NCBI GenBank assembly: GCA_019115165.1
Contig: DXEB01000083.1
Span: 1-58,234, forward strand
From: Candidatus Anaerotignum merdipullorum
Lineage (GTDB): Bacteria > Bacillota > Clostridia > Lachnospirales > Anaerotignaceae
Direction: 5' to 3'
Length of the DNA: 58,234 nucleotides
Positions 43,130 to 53,665 of this stretch are shown piece after piece. The notes beneath the pieces are model-generated. The model worked only from the letters and a program-made list of their open reading frames with translations. It had not been told where the DNA came from and searched no databases. Numbering within the stretch: position 1 is the stretch's first letter; each line of letters opens with the position of its first letter. A program made the translations under genes and the position numbers.

Positions 43130-43543
43130 ATGGTTCAGATTCTTGCAGGCGAAAAAGGTGAAGGTAAAACAAAGAGACTCATTGCAATGGCAAATGAAGC
43201 GGGAAAATCCGCAAACGGCAACGTTGTGTTTGTAGACGATGATAACAGCCGGATGTATGATTTGCATTATAGCGTACGTTTTGTAGATACGCCAAAGTTT
43301 ATTATGGAAGACCCTCAGGTTTTCCGTGGATTTTTGTGTGGTATCCTTTCTCAGAATAGCGATATTGAAAAGATTTATATTGACGGTCTGAATCATATTG
43401 TGGATAAAATCAGTGATGCGGATTTTGTAGGATTCCTTCAGGAATTGGAACAGATTTCCAAAGACGCAGAAACAGATTTGATCATGATCATCAGCCGGAA
43501 ATCGGAATTGCTTCCGCAGGATGTACAAAAATATTTGGTTTAA
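43130..43543 (+). CDS. Small P-loop ATP-binding protein of unknown function
   Basis: A 137-residue cytosolic protein with Walker A GEKGEGKTK at residues 6-14 and a Walker-B-like hydrophobic strand IEKIYIDGLNHI near residue 80, then LIMIISRKSELLP. It resembles the minimal ATPase core seen in several Clostridia families of unknown role. The ATG at 43130 follows GGGGGAG; the upstream in-frame start at 43061 has no box. A strong terminator follows. I cannot assign a partner or reaction. Confidence 0.8.
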   Translation: MVQILAGEKGEGKTKRLIAMANEAGKSANGNVVFVDDDNSRMYDLHYSVRFVDTPKFIMEDPQVFRGFLCGILSQNSDIEKIYIDGLNHIVDKISDADFVGFLQELEQISKDAETDLIMIISRKSELLPQDVQKYLV

Positions 43544-43599
43544 GAAGATATCATGGCGGAAAAGTCCTTGAGACTTAGAGGCATCCATATGAAAAACAA

Positions 43600-43650
43600 A
43601 AACGCACGAAATTTTCTGTGATACAGAGAATGTTCGTGCGTTTTTTTTGA
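43600..43650 (+). terminator. Terminator of the P-loop gene
   Basis: AAACGCACGAA and TTCGTGCGTTT with an inner ATTTTCT/AGAGAAT stem, followed by eight T. Confidence 0.9.
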
Positions 43651-44185
43651 AGAAAGTATTTACTGGTCGAGACATGCTCCGTGGAGAACAGATGGGAAAC
43701 GAATGCAGCAGTTGAGGGAAAATAAACTGCTTGGGAGTCATTGAGTAAGGAGGTGCAGAAAACAGCAGCCTTGTTTCCATATCCGAGAAATGAAATTTCT
43801 AGGTTGGAAGAGACAGCACATAAGAAACAGGCGGCAAAAAGAGTGTTCGGGAAACTGGAAGTCAGGAGTTGTTTGAATGGGAGGAGAACCTTTTATCGGT
43901 TTGAAGGTTCCGATTGCAATATGAGCGGAAGATTGGGCGAGAGAGCATGGAAAACCAGAAGGATGTTGAAATGGAAAGGTGGATTTTGGAATACTGCTTA
44001 TGTTGTCATACAAATATGAAGGAAAGAGAAAAAAACAGAAAGAAGAGAAGCCAATTTTCAGGATGATTTTTGATGTTGTAAGACAATAAAAAAGGGATAG
44101 TTTCGATGTTTTATGCGAAAATGCAATGAGAAGTAGAGATGAATATTGGAAAATTGTATATAATTACAAACATTATGCGATTTTC
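43651..44185 (+). other. Gene-free stretch before the CoA-transferase
   Basis: A 92-codon TTG-start ORF at 43741-44019 has weak signals (GGGAG three bases before TTG) and no recognisable family; I do not support it. The rest is AT-rich promoter DNA. Confidence 0.4.
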
Positions 44186-44214
44186 TTTGCAATTTGCATA
44201 TGGGTATGGTAAAA
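44186..44214 (+). promoter_or_regulatory. Promoter of the CoA-transferase gene
   Basis: TTGCAA, 17 bp, TAAAAT, with a TGCAAATTGC-like short palindrome around the -35 (TTTGCAATTTGCA). Confidence 0.6.
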
Positions 44215-44309
44215 TAATAGAAATTATTTCGTATATTGTATGCAGTCGTAAGAGGGAAATGAGCAGTATGCTGTTTTTTCGTTCAAATGAAAAGGAAAGG
44301 TGAGATGAA

Positions 44310-45617
44310 ATGAACAAGTTTCAGGAAATGTATCAGGCTAAATGCAAATCTCCGGAAGAAGTAGCAATGTATGTAAAATCTGGCGACGTTTGCGCTTGCC
44401 CCACCGGATTGGAAGAACCGACAGCCATCGTAGATGCGATTGCGGAACGGGCATTGAGAGGAGAATTGACCGGTGTGCTGCACCATGCAACGCTTTCTGT
44501 CAAAGGCGGTCCGTTTATGAAACCGGAATTAAAAGGAAAATATGAATATGTTTCTTGGTTTACTGGCGCACCCGGCAGAAAAGGGATTCAAGAAGGAATT
44601 CACACATATATTCCCTGCAATTACAGCACCATTCCTGGATATTGGACGAATATCCAGCCTAGACTGGATGTGTTTTATGCAGAAGTTTCGCCCATGGATA
44701 AACATGGTTATTTCAGCTGTGCAATGGCAGGGGCGGAAGTGGTTGCCATGCGTGATAAAGCATCCATTATTTTGTTGGATGTCAATGATCAGATGCCGCG
44801 AGTAATGGGCGACTGTCTGATTCATATTTCTCAAGTAACTGCATTATGCGAATCTTCCAGACCGCTGCTGGTATTGAATAATCCGCCGTTGTCCGAAGAT
44901 GACAAAGTGATTGGTCAGCTGATTGCCGATGAAGTTTGCGACGGAGCAACATTGCAGCTGGGAATCGGCGGAATACCGAATGCGGTAGGTGTTTTGCTTA
45001 AAGATAAAAAAGATTTGGGGCTGCACACGGAAATGTTTACAGACAGCATGGTGGATTTGATTGAATGCGGTGCGGTATCTAATATGAAAAAACCCATTCA
45101 TGTGGGCAAGACAGTAGCAACTTTGGCGTGGGGAACCAAGAAAATGTATGACTACATGGATGATAATCCGGCTTTTGAAATGCACCCGGTCAGCTACATC
45201 AATAATCCTGCAGTAATTGCGCAGCATGATAACTTTGTATCGGTTAACTCCTGTATCGAGGTGGATTTATTCGGACAGGTTTGCTCGGAAAGCATTGGGA
45301 CAAAGCACTTCAGCGGCACCGGCGGACAGTTGGATTTTGTTAGAGGCGCGAATATGTCCAAGGGTGGCAAAGGCTTTATTGCGATGAAATCTACGACCAA
45401 AGGCGGTACGATCTCTAAGATTAAACCGGTTCTGACTTCTGGTTCCATTGTAACCACACCGAGAAATGAAGTGGACTTTTTGGTAACAGAAAATGGAATA
45501 GTACGGTTAAAAGGTCAGACAGCAAGCCAGAGAGCAAAAATGATTATCTCACTGGCAGCGCCCCAGTTTAGAGAAGAGCTGGAATTTGAAGCAAAGAAAA
45601 TGAATCTGATTGTATAA
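44310..45617 (+). CDS. Acetyl-CoA hydrolase/transferase family protein, butyrate- or 4-hydroxybutyrate-type CoA-transferase
   Basis: A family I-type CoA-transferase of 435 residues that moves CoA between short-chain acids, for example butyryl-CoA and acetate. The family arrangement is clear: LQLGIGGIPNAVG, FTDSMVDLIECGAVSN, NSCIEVDLFGQVCSE with the Glu-containing segment typical of the active site, then HFSGTGGQLDFVRGA and GGKGFIAMKSTTKGG. GGQLDF is the pattern seen in butyryl-CoA:acetate transferases, while 4-hydroxybutyrate enzymes are similar, so I leave the acyl group open. AAAGGTGAG lies upstream of the ATG. It is monocistronic with its own promoter and terminator. This points to a short-chain fatty acid-producing anaerobe. 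Confidence 0.92.
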   Translation: MNKFQEMYQAKCKSPEEVAMYVKSGDVCACPTGLEEPTAIVDAIAERALRGELTGVLHHATLSVKGGPFMKPELKGKYEYVSWFTGAPGRKGIQEGIHTYIPCNYSTIPGYWTNIQPRLDVFYAEVSPMDKHGYFSCAMAGAEVVAMRDKASIILLDVNDQMPRVMGDCLIHISQVTALCESSRPLLVLNNPPLSEDDKVIGQLIADEVCDGATLQLGIGGIPNAVGVLLKDKKDLGLHTEMFTDSMVDLIECGAVSNMKKPIHVGKTVATLAWGTKKMYDYMDDNPAFEMHPVSYINNPAVIAQHDNFVSVNSCIEVDLFGQVCSESIGTKHFSGTGGQLDFVRGANMSKGGKGFIAMKSTTKGGTISKIKPVLTSGSIVTTPRNEVDFLVTENGIVRLKGQTASQRAKMIISLAAPQFREELEFEAKKMNLIV

Positions 45618-45662
45618 TAAAGGAAAAGTCCATACGCAGCGCATCATCCAGCGCGAAGAATA

Positions 45663-45707
45663 GACGGCAGAAAATGGTTGCTTAGACGGTTTTCTGCCGT
45701 CGTTTTT
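45663..45707 (+). terminator. Terminator of the CoA-transferase gene
   Basis: GACGGCAGAAAA and TTTTCTGCCGTC, 12 bp perfect, then GTTTTT. Confidence 0.9.
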
Positions 45708-45921
45708 ATCGAAACGGAACGAAGAAACGGAATGGAGGAGACCATTGGGATGACGAAGCGAAAATCTGTTGTCCAACGATTTTTGTGCGTAACGTTTTGC
45801 TGTACAGACTTTTTTCGGCAGGATCGATATAGAATCTGTTTTTGATCATTAGATGTTTTGACAGATAAGGCAGTTTTGTGTTATAACAGAACAAGAATGG
45901 AAATGGAAAAGAGGGGAAGCG

Positions 45922-46389
45922 ATGAGAGCAAGCTGGGACGAATATTTTATGCAGATTGCGGAAATTGTCAAAACACGATCCACTTGTCTGCGGCGGCAGG
46001 TGGGGGCAGTGATTGTGAAAGACAATCGGATTATCACAACCGGATATAACGGTGCGCCGGCGGGATTGGCGCACTGTACAGAGTTGGGCGGGTGCGAACG
46101 TCAGCGATTAGGGGTTCCTTCTGGAGAGCGGCATGAACTATGTAGAGCGTTGCATGCGGAGCAAAATGCAATTATTCAGGCGGCAAAATTAGGGATTTCG
46201 ACAGAGGGCGCGACCATTTATATTACCCTGCAGCCATGTGTCATCTGTGCGAAAATGCTGATCAACGCCGGGATTTGTCGGATCGTACATCAGGGAGAAT
46301 ACCCCGATGCACTTTCCAAGCGGATTTTGGAAGAGGCAAAGATTGAAGTGGTAAAGATGGACAGTCAAACAGCACCTCCCCTGGTGTGA
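45922..46389 (+). CDS. dCMP deaminase family protein (ComEB-like)
   Basis: A zinc-dependent cytidine/deoxycytidylate deaminase of 155 residues. The first zinc ligand and catalytic Glu are in [12 protein letters not shown] (HAE), and the other ligands in [12 protein letters not shown] (PCxxC). [15 protein letters not shown] and GYNGAPAG are typical of dCMP deaminases. In Firmicutes such proteins are often annotated ComEB, but no com genes are nearby, so the role is taken as making dUMP for thymidylate synthesis. GAGGGGAAGC lies upstream of the ATG. Confidence 0.93.
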   Translation: MRASWDEYFMQIAEIVKTRSTCLRRQVGAVIVKDNRIITTGYNGAPAGLAHCTELGGCERQRLGVPSGERHELCRALHAEQNAIIQAAKLGISTEGATIYITLQPCVICAKMLINAGICRIVHQGEYPDALSKRILEEAKIEVVKMDSQTAPPLV

Positions 46390-46605
46390 AAAAGCGGAGG
46401 TTTTTGGGAAAAAGAGCGCTGTTTTGTTCAGAGACGATGCTTCTTCTGCGATATTGGCTGGTGAAAGAAATGGAAAAGGAAGTTTTGACGCTCCATGGAA
46501 ATAAAGAAACTGGTTTCTATGTCGTCAATGCAGAGCTTGTTTCTAAGGCGCAATATGAACCGATGCTTTTATGGATTGCTTATGTTTGCTTTGTCTGTTA
46601 TCAAG

Positions 46606-46632
46606 ACCCGCTTGTGGAGAGCGGGTTTTTTT
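46606..46632 (+). terminator. Terminator after the dCMP deaminase gene
   Basis: ACCCGCT, loop TGTGGAG, AGCGGGT, then a run of T. It lies 217 bp downstream of the stop. Confidence 0.75.
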
Positions 46633-47342
46633 ATGCGAATTTATCAAAATTCAAAAAAACAGTGAAAACGTTCGATTGATTCGTCTGTTGCATTTGGTTA
46701 TTGGATTAACGAAACAAATGAGGGAGTGGTGAGACAGGAATCACAACATCGGAAAAGGTGAGATCAAAAAGAAGTTCCATGCGCGGATAAAGCAGAACGG
46801 CTGTCTGGTTTTGCATGGTCAATTGTGTGGCAGGGAGGTTTCGTTTCTGAGGTGTTATTTTTTCGGAGAGAGAAGGAATTTTCGATGGCAGCGATAAAAG
46901 GTGAGTTGTCGTTTCGATCAGAGAATATCGAACGATGCGCGGAGAAAGATAGTGGCATGTGCAGAGAGCGTGCGTACTGTGCAGAAAATATAGTACGGCA
47001 TGAGAAGCAGAGAAAGGAAGTTGGCTGCGGAATTTTGTTTGCGCTGCATATCATTCTATTGTATAATTATATATTATGGATTTTTCGAAAGCTTATGGTT
47101 TCTGGGACAATCTGTGTTTGGATAACGGACATCGTTCGAAACGATGATGGATGCAGTAACGATCCGATATCATAGATATCAAGAGATACAGTCAGTTGTT
47201 CCGAATTTAAGAAAGTGAAATGCGAGAAATTGAGTTCGGATAGAAACGGTTGGTATACATAGAAAGACGAAAGGCGTCTGTTGCAGTATCGGGCGAATGG
47301 AAAAATCTAAGAGAATAGACTTTAAGACAGAGGTGAAAAGCA
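46633..47342 (+). other. Gene-free stretch upstream of ftsK
   Basis: A candidate ORF from an ATG at 46885 (96 codons) has GAAGG eight bases upstream and a hydrophobic segment near its middle, but it resembles no family. I consider it unsupported. No clear ftsK promoter was identified. Confidence 0.4.
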
Positions 47343-50222
47343 TTGGCGGAAAAAGGGAAGGGCACGGGAAAGAAAACAACGGCAAACTCCCCCGCGGTGA
47401 AAAAAACAGGCGGACAAACGACAAGAACGGTTGCTGCAGGAAAGAGAGGAAATGGGAGGAAGCGAACAACTTCACAAGCCAAGCCTGCTAAGAGCGAAGG
47501 AAAAAAACGACGGATGGCAGAACCGGTTGGGCGTTTTGGAGATACCATCCTAGATGAGGTTATTTTAATTTTGATCATTGTCGTTTGTGCAGTCATTGCC
47601 ATTAGTCAGGTGACGAACAAAATGGGAGTGATTGGCAATGTGTTTGGCACATTTTTTCAAGGAATTTTAGGCATCGGCGGGTTATTACTGCCAGTTCTGG
47701 TAATTGTGTATTGCATTTGGCTGCTATGTGCAAAAGAGAGAAGCTGGCCAATCGGTCGAGCGGTTGGCGGTGCACTGTTTTTACTGACCATTGCGTCAGC
47801 AGCATATTTGTTTCATCCGGTGTCAGTTTCTGCACAGAGGGGAGTTTCAGAAACATGTGCAACACTGTTTTCTCAGGGAGCATTGACCAATGGTGGATTG
47901 ATTGGCGGGCTGATCGGCGGTGGTTTGTTTCAACTGCTGGATGCATTGGGCAGCGTCATGGTACTGCTGGCGTTATTGGTGATTTCTGTGATTTTGATGA
48001 CAGGGCGTTCCTTTTTCGGAGCAGTGGGGACTTTGGCAGATCATCAAAAAATGAGAAAACAACGGCGCAATGAAAAGATCAAAAACAGAGCAGATCGAAT
48101 TCGCCAGACAGAGAAAATGGAAGCAGAGCAGGAACGCAAACGGGAAGAGACACGCAAGCGGCGTATGACAAAAGAAGATTTTAACATAGAACTGGAAGAA
48201 AGCGAGCGGAAAGAAACGCCGGAAATCAAAGAAACGGTGTTCCGAAAGAAAAAACAGGATTACAGCATCAAAAAACGGGAGCCGATTTATGACTTTGTCA
48301 AGGAATCACAAGCGGAGGAAACAGAGCCGAAGCGGGAATTTAATGTCGTGTTTGGCGGAAAGCTGCGGGAAGAGGATTTGACACCAGCACCCGTACCGGA
48401 AACAAAGTCAGAACCGATGCAGGATAAGGTGCTGGAACCAGACCGAACGGAGGCAGCAGAGGACATTTATGAAGCAATTTTCGGTACTGGCACAGAAGCA
48501 GCGGTATCGGAGGGAACGTCTGCCGATGTGGATTGGGAAGCGGAAGTTTCTGTTTTGGCGGCAGAAGCATGGAAAGCAGCAGAAGAGAAAGTGGGAACTG
48601 TAGACGCAATCCAGACAGAGCATGCAGAAGAGATGCCAGAGACAGGAACAGTATCGGAAACAATGGATATGGATTTACAAGCGACGCAAGAAGGAGAGGA
48701 TGCGGCTCCAATGACAGGAAAAACAGTGGAGAAAGAAGCCGAAATGCCGCAGGAAATGGAAGAAAAACCATATCAGTTCCCACCCATGGATTTGCTGGGG
48801 AAAGACCCAGGTACTTCGTCGGGCGGCAGTAAGTTGGAAATGATTGAGAATGCGAAGAAATTGGAGTCTACGCTGAAAAGCTTTGGTGTGGATGCCAAGG
48901 TGATTCAAATCAACAAGGGTCCAACGGTTACCAGATACGAGCTTTCTCCCAGCCAAGGTGTGAAGGTGAGTAAAATTGTGAATTTGGCAGACGACATTGC
49001 GCTGAACCTGGCAGCCAGCGGCATTCGGATTGAGGCGCCGATTCCGGGAAAGGCGGCGGTAGGGATCGAAGTGCCCAACCGGGAAACGCAGTCGGTTTAC
49101 CTGCGAACGGTCTTGGAAAGCGATGCTTTCCAGAAACATCCGTCAAAATTGGCATTTGCATTGGGGGAAGATATTACAGGAAATCCTGTGGTAACGGATA
49201 TTGCGAAAATGCCGCATTTATTGATTGCAGGTGCAACGGGCAGCGGAAAGAGCGTTTGCATCAATACATTGATTACCAGTATTTTGTATAAAGCCAGCCC
49301 GAAAGAAGTGAAGCTGCTGCTGGTAGATCCGAAGGTGGTGGAATTGAGCGTTTATAACGGAATTCCTCATTTATTGATTCCAGTAGTCACTGACCCGAAG
49401 AAAGCTTCTGCTGCACTGAATTGGGCGGTACGGGAGATGCTGCAGCGATATAATGATTTTGCGGCTTGCGGTGTGCGTGATATTAAGGGTTTTAACGCGA
49501 CGAAAGAAGAACAGGGAGAGCCGGAGGCAAAAATGAGTCAAATTGTCATTATTATTGATGAATTGGCGGATTTGATGATGGCGGCGCCCGGAGAAGTGGA
49601 GGATGCGATATGTCGTTTGGCGCAAATGGCGCGGGCAGCCGGTATGCATTTGATTATTGCGACGCAGCGTCCATCTGTAGATGTGATCACTGGTGTGATT
49701 AAGGCAAATATTCCCTCCCGTCTGGCGTTTGCAGTATCCTCCGGCATTGACTCCCGTACCATTTTGGATATGGTGGGGGCAGAAAAACTGTTGGGAAAAG
49801 GAGATATGCTCTTCTATCCATCCGGACAGGCAAAGCCTGCCCGGATGCAGGGCGCATTTGTAACGGATAAAGAAGTAGAGAGAATTGTAGACTTTTTGCG
49901 AAAAAACAGCCGACCCGGTTATACACAGGAGATGGTGGACAGGATCACGTCTTCGCCGCAGTCCGCTGCCGGAGGAGAAGAAACGGATGAACACTATGAA
50001 CAAGCAGTAGAACTGATCCTGGAGAAGGAAAAAGCTTCTGTTTCTATGTTGCAGCGGCAGTTCCGCATCGGGTACAACCGTGCAGCAAGGCTGATGGATG
50101 AATTGGAACGGCGCGGAATGGTTGGTCCAGAAGAAGGCAGTAAGCCAAGAAAAGTCCTGATTACGCGGGAAGAATGGAATGCCATGCAGCAGGATACACA
50201 GCAGGAATCCGGAAAGGTATGA
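47343..50222 (+). CDS. FtsK/SpoIIIE-type DNA translocase
   Basis: A septal DNA pump that moves chromosomes during division or sporulation. The 959-residue protein has a basic N-terminal tail ([17 protein letters not shown]), about four membrane segments (residues ~70-220), a long charged linker (~225-480) and the motor domain with Walker [13 protein letters not shown] near 626 and Walker [14 protein letters not shown]. The C-terminal gamma DNA-reading domain (about 890-955) includes [19 protein letters not shown]. The start is TTG at 47343 with GAGGTG upstream. Whether it plays the vegetative (FtsK/SftA) or sporulation (SpoIIIE) role cannot be decided here; the membrane domain and single copy in view fit SpoIIIE-like use. 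Confidence 0.94.
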   Translation: MAEKGKGTGKKTTANSPAVKKTGGQTTRTVAAGKRGNGRKRTTSQAKPAKSEGKKRRMAEPVGRFGDTILDEVILILIIVVCAVIAISQVTNKMGVIGNVFGTFFQGILGIGGLLLPVLVIVYCIWLLCAKERSWPIGRAVGGALFLLTIASAAYLFHPVSVSAQRGVSETCATLFSQGALTNGGLIGGLIGGGLFQLLDALGSVMVLLALLVISVILMTGRSFFGAVGTLADHQKMRKQRRNEKIKNRADRIRQTEKMEAEQERKREETRKRRMTKEDFNIELEESERKETPEIKETVFRKKKQDYSIKKREPIYDFVKESQAEETEPKREFNVVFGGKLREEDLTPAPVPETKSEPMQDKVLEPDRTEAAEDIYEAIFGTGTEAAVSEGTSADVDWEAEVSVLAAEAWKAAEEKVGTVDAIQTEHAEEMPETGTVSETMDMDLQATQEGEDAAPMTGKTVEKEAEMPQEMEEKPYQFPPMDLLGKDPGTSSGGSKLEMIENAKKLESTLKSFGVDAKVIQINKGPTVTRYELSPSQGVKVSKIVNLADDIALNLAASGIRIEAPIPGKAAVGIEVPNRETQSVYLRTVLESDAFQKHPSKLAFALGEDITGNPVVTDIAKMPHLLIAGATGSGKSVCINTLITSILYKASPKEVKLLLVDPKVVELSVYNGIPHLLIPVVTDPKKASAALNWAVREMLQRYNDFAACGVRDIKGFNATKEEQGEPEAKMSQIVIIIDELADLMMAAPGEVEDAICRLAQMARAAGMHLIIATQRPSVDVITGVIKANIPSRLAFAVSSGIDSRTILDMVGAEKLLGKGDMLFYPSGQAKPARMQGAFVTDKEVERIVDFLRKNSRPGYTQEMVDRITSSPQSAAGGEETDEHYEQAVELILEKEKASVSMLQRQFRIGYNRAARLMDELERRGMVGPEEGSKPRKVLITREEWNAMQQDTQQESGKV

Positions 50223-50238
50223 AATGAAAGGTTTTGCA

Positions 50239-50267
50239 TTGACAAAATGCGGTTCTTATAGTACTAT
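50239..50267 (+). promoter_or_regulatory. Promoter of fhs-folD
   Basis: TTGACA, 17 bp, TACTAT, immediately before the ZTP riboswitch. Confidence 0.85.
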
Positions 50268-50273
50268 TTTGTT

Positions 50274-50371
50274 AGGGTCATATGACTGACGGAAGTGGAA
50301 GGAACCACATGGAGTATGACAATCAAAATGCCGACCGTCTGGGCGATAGCGTCCGGATTGTCGGCTTTTTT
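50274..50371 (+). promoter_or_regulatory. ZTP (pfl) riboswitch with terminator, controlling fhs-folD
   Basis: The conserved pfl parts are in order: GGGTCA and TGACTGACGG, the GGAAGGAACCACATGGAG hairpin region, then CCGACCGTCTGGGC. The last element is the hallmark 3' pseudoknot segment. The terminator GCCGAC..GTCGGC followed by six T (50330-50371) shares the pseudoknot bases, so ZTP binding would prevent it from forming. ZTP (or ZMP) signals low 10-formyl-THF, which fits control of fhs and folD. Confidence 0.93.
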
Positions 50372-50428
50372 CAAAAATGACAACTCGGACAAGCAGAAAA
50401 ATGGAATCGGAGAGAGGAGTTTTTGAAG

Positions 50429-52099
50429 ATGAAAACAGATTTGCAGATTGCGCAGGAATGCACGATGGAACCCATCACCGCCATTGCGGCAAAGGCGGGT
50501 ATTCCAGAAGAATATGTGGAATGCTACGGAAAGTACAAAGCAAAAATCAGCGACAAATACTATGACGTCATCAAAGATAATCCGGATGCAAAACTGATTC
50601 TGGTAACAGCGGTGAATCCTACGCCTGCAGGAGAAGGGAAAACAACAGTGACCATTGGTTTGACCCAAGCACTGCAGCAGATGGGAAAAAATGCTTTGAC
50701 CTGTCTGAGAGAGCCTTCTTTGGGTCCCTGTATGGGGGTAAAAGGTGGTGCTGCGGGCGGTGGTTATGCACAGGTGGTGCCGATGGAAGATATCAACCTG
50801 CATTTTACCGGTGACCTGCATGCGATTACTACAGCCAATAACCTGCTGGCTTCTATGGTGGACAATCACATTCAGCAGGGCAATGAACTGAACATAGACC
50901 CCAGAAAAGTGGCTTGGAAAAGAGTCGTAGACCTGAATGACAGACAACTGCGTCACGTGATTTCCGGTTTGGGGGGCAAAGTCAATGGCGTACCCAGAGA
51001 GGATAGTTTCCAGATTACGGTAGCGTCTGAAATTATGGCAATTTTCTGTCTGGCGAATGATTTGCAGAACTTGAAAGAAATGCTGGGCAAAATTATTGTA
51101 GGCTACACCTATGAGGACGAACCGGTTACCGCAAAACAGATTGGTGCGGATGGCGCAATGACTGTACTGCTGAAGGATGCGTTACAGCCCAATCTGGTGC
51201 AGACGCTGGAACATACCCCTGCTATCATCCATGGCGGACCGTTTGCCAATATTGCGCACGGCTGCAACAGTGTGCGGGCAACCAAATTTGCTATGAAAAT
51301 GGCAGATTATGTCGTAACAGAAGCGGGGTTCGGCGCAGATCTGGGTGCGGAAAAATTCTTTGATATTAAATGCAGAAAAGCAGGTTTGAAGCCGGATGCT
51401 GTAGTACTGGTAGCTACTGTTCGCGCATTGAAATATAACGGCGGCGTGCCCAAAGCAGATTTGAGCAATGAAAATCTGGATGCTTTGGCAAAAGGTTTCG
51501 TCAATCTGGAAAAACATATTGAAAACATCCAGAAATACGGTGTGCCGGTGGTGGTGACGCTGAATCACTTTGTGGCGGATACCGATGCAGAAGTGGCATA
51601 TGTGAAAGAACGCTGTGAAAAAATGGGCGCAACCTTTGCGGTTGCCAAGGTATGGGCAGAAGGCGGCGCAGGGGGCAGAGCGCTGGCAGAAAAAGTGCTG
51701 GAAACATTGGAAACAAAGGAAAATCATTTCCATGTACTGTATGAAGATACGCTGTCTATTGAGGAAAAGATCTATAAAGTATGCAAAGAAATTTACGGTG
51801 CAGGTCAGGTGAACTTTTCTTCGGCGGCGCAGAAAACATTGGCGCAGATTGAAAAATTAGGATTTTTCAATTTCCCGGTATGCATTGCGAAAACACAGTA
51901 CTCTCTGTCCGATGATCCGAAGGTGTTGGGACGCCCAGAAGGCTTTACGGTAACGGTAAAGGAGATTCGGATTTCCGCAGGGGCGGGCTTTATCGTTGCA
52001 TTGCTGGGCGATGTGATGACGATGCCGGGACTGCCGAAAAAACCTGCTGCACTGAATATTGATATTGATGCAGACGGAAATATCGTCGGCTTATTCTAA
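50429..52099 (+). CDS. fhs: Formate--tetrahydrofolate ligase
   Basis: ATP-dependent synthesis of 10-formyl-tetrahydrofolate from formate and THF, feeding purine and fMet synthesis and, in acetogens, the methyl branch of the Wood-Ljungdahl pathway. The P-loop [15 protein letters not shown] is near residue 68. Other family segments are [21 protein letters not shown] (split by normal spacing) and [15 protein letters not shown]. 556 residues is the usual length. The ATG at 50429 lies nine bases from GGAG; an in-frame TTG two codons upstream is too close to it. It sits under ZTP control with folD 19 bp downstream. Confidence 0.97.
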   Translation: MKTDLQIAQECTMEPITAIAAKAGIPEEYVECYGKYKAKISDKYYDVIKDNPDAKLILVTAVNPTPAGEGKTTVTIGLTQALQQMGKNALTCLREPSLGPCMGVKGGAAGGGYAQVVPMEDINLHFTGDLHAITTANNLLASMVDNHIQQGNELNIDPRKVAWKRVVDLNDRQLRHVISGLGGKVNGVPREDSFQITVASEIMAIFCLANDLQNLKEMLGKIIVGYTYEDEPVTAKQIGADGAMTVLLKDALQPNLVQTLEHTPAIIHGGPFANIAHGCNSVRATKFAMKMADYVVTEAGFGADLGAEKFFDIKCRKAGLKPDAVVLVATVRALKYNGGVPKADLSNENLDALAKGFVNLEKHIENIQKYGVPVVVTLNHFVADTDAEVAYVKERCEKMGATFAVAKVWAEGGAGGRALAEKVLETLETKENHFHVLYEDTLSIEEKIYKVCKEIYGAGQVNFSSAAQKTLAQIEKLGFFNFPVCIAKTQYSLSDDPKVLGRPEGFTVTVKEIRISAGAGFIVALLGDVMTMPGLPKKPAALNIDIDADGNIVGLF

Positions 52100-52118
52100 G
52101 AAAAAAGGAGTCATGCGT

Positions 52119-52973
52119 ATGAAGGCACATCGGATTGACGGAAAGGCGATTTCCGATCAAATCAAAGCAGAAGCTGCCTGGGAAGCGCAGAAACTGCAGC
52201 GGCAGGGGATTGTCCCCTGCCTTGCTGTGATTTTGGTGGGAGAAGACCCTGCTTCTAAGGTATATGTCAACAACAAGAAGAAGGCTTGTGAAGCTGTGGG
52301 AATTTTGTCCCGTTCTTATGTGCTGCCTGCGGATACGGAAGAAAAAGAGCTGCTGGATTTGGTGGCACAGCTGAATGCGGATGAAGGGGTACATGGCATT
52401 TTGGTGCAGCTGCCGCTGCCGCCGCATATGGACGAGAATCAAGTGATTCTGGCCATTGATCCGAAAAAAGATGTGGACTGTTTCCATCCATGGAATGTGG
52501 GACTGGCACAGATGGGGCAACAAGGATTTGTGCCTTGTACGCCTGCTGGCGTGATGGAGCTCATTACTCGCAGCGGATATGCCGTGGAAGGAAAGCGATG
52601 CGTTGTCATCGGGCGCAGCCATAATGTAGGCAAGCCCATTGCCATGCTGTTGCTGCAGGCAAACGGCACGGTGACGATTTGTCATTCCAAAACAAGGGAT
52701 TTGGCAGAAATTTGCTGCCAGGCAGATATTTTGGTCAGTGCGGCAGGTCGGGTGCATATGGTGACGGCAGACATGGTAAAGCCCGGCGCGGTGGTGATTG
52801 ATGTTGGGATTAACCGGGATGAAAACGGGAAATTATGCGGGGATGTGGACTTTGATGCGGTCTGCGAAGTGGCTGGCGCCGTTTCCCCTGTACCCGGCGG
52901 CGTAGGGCTGATGACGGTGGCGATGCTGATGAAAAATTGCATCACAGCGGCAAAGCTGCAAAATGGACAGTAA
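52119..52973 (+). CDS. folD: Bifunctional methylenetetrahydrofolate dehydrogenase/methenyltetrahydrofolate cyclohydrolase FolD
   Basis: Interconverts 5,10-methylene-, methenyl- and 10-formyl-THF with NADP+. The 284-residue protein has YVNNKKKACEAVGI with the catalytic Tyr and Lys, VQLPLPPHMDENQ, and the nucleotide-binding motif VIGRSHNVGKPIAMLL. VSPVPGGVGLMTVAMLM is the C-terminal signature. The ATG at 52119 has AGGAG eight bases upstream; an ATG two codons earlier is too close. With fhs it completes the folate C1 branch in one operon, both behind the ZTP riboswitch. Confidence 0.97.
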   Translation: MKAHRIDGKAISDQIKAEAAWEAQKLQRQGIVPCLAVILVGEDPASKVYVNNKKKACEAVGILSRSYVLPADTEEKELLDLVAQLNADEGVHGILVQLPLPPHMDENQVILAIDPKKDVDCFHPWNVGLAQMGQQGFVPCTPAGVMELITRSGYAVEGKRCVVIGRSHNVGKPIAMLLLQANGTVTICHSKTRDLAEICCQADILVSAAGRVHMVTADMVKPGAVVIDVGINRDENGKLCGDVDFDAVCEVAGAVSPVPGGVGLMTVAMLMKNCITAAKLQNGQ

Positions 52974-52978
52974 AAAAA

Positions 52979-53022
52979 GGAATATCATTGACGTGAGAAA
53001 ACGTGGATGATATTCTTTTTTT
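52979..53022 (+). terminator. Terminator of fhs-folD
   Basis: GGAATATCAT and ATGATATTC with an inner ACGTG/ACGT stem, followed by eight T. Confidence 0.9.
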
Positions 53023-53094
53023 TATAGGAAAATACGGAAAAAGAATTCGATGGATAGTTTGGAACATATAGGCAGAACCAAACATTGGAAAGCG

Positions 53095-53586
53095 ATGGTG
53101 GCGCATTTGAAAAAAAGAAATCTGTTATTATGCTTTTTGTTGCTGTACTTGTCTCTGGGTTTACTGGCTGGGTGTGAGCCGGAAGATGCGGAAAACGGAA
53201 CGACGGCAGAGGCAATCGCAGAGAGGAACCGAGTCTATGAAGAAACCATATCTCCCAATGAAGCATATGTTTCATCGAAAGAAGATGTGGTGCATTTTAC
53301 AGTAAAGGTATCCCAAAATCAGAACAATCAAATACAGGTGCGTGCAGAGGCAGATACTGTTTTTTTTGAACCGCTGCAATATGAATGGGATTACGATCGG
53401 GAAATAACCGAAGCGGACATTGCGGTACAATGGACGACGCTTATGGGAAATCCGGAACCCACAAAAGAGGATCAGCTGGCAATTGCCGTTGTGTCTGTTT
53501 TGGAAGAGGGAGAGGCAGTGGGCAAGTGGAAAATCAGTTTTGCGAATCAGGGCATAGAATGGATCGCGGAGGGGCTGCGGCAGTGA
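53095..53586 (+). CDS. Predicted lipoprotein, unknown function
   Basis: A small exported lipoprotein of about 163 residues. HLKKRN, a hydrophobic run and the lipobox LLAGC give a lipidated Cys near residue 27. The mature part is acidic, without known domain, and has a VVHFTVKVSQNQNNQIQVRA strand-like segment. I chose the ATG at 53095 with GGAAAG nearby because it gives a normal signal peptide; an ATG at 53050 would add 15 residues. The next gene encodes another exported protein in the same direction 80 bp away, so they may work together. Confidence 0.75.
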   Translation: MVAHLKKRNLLLCFLLLYLSLGLLAGCEPEDAENGTTAEAIAERNRVYEETISPNEAYVSSKEDVVHFTVKVSQNQNNQIQVRAEADTVFFEPLQYEWDYDREITEADIAVQWTTLMGNPEPTKEDQLAIAVVSVLEEGEAVGKWKISFANQGIEWIAEGLRQ

Positions 53587-53665
53587 GTGCGCACAAAGGG
53601 ACGGAAAAGGGCATCTGTTTGTGTGATTGTCTATGAAACAAGCAGGGGGAAAAGGAGGAACGCAA

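Noticed and set aside
43741-44019. 92-codon TTG-start ORF
   Set aside because: GGGAG lies only three bases before the TTG, the product has no family features, and it ends in AT-rich promoter DNA.
46386-46679. 97-codon ORF after the dCMP deaminase gene
   Set aside because: It contains the terminator hairpin of the upstream gene and has no recognisable protein features.
46885-47175. 96-codon ORF upstream of ftsK with a plausible ribosome binding site
   Set aside because: Unknown composition and no family. One plausible box is expected by chance in purine-rich DNA.
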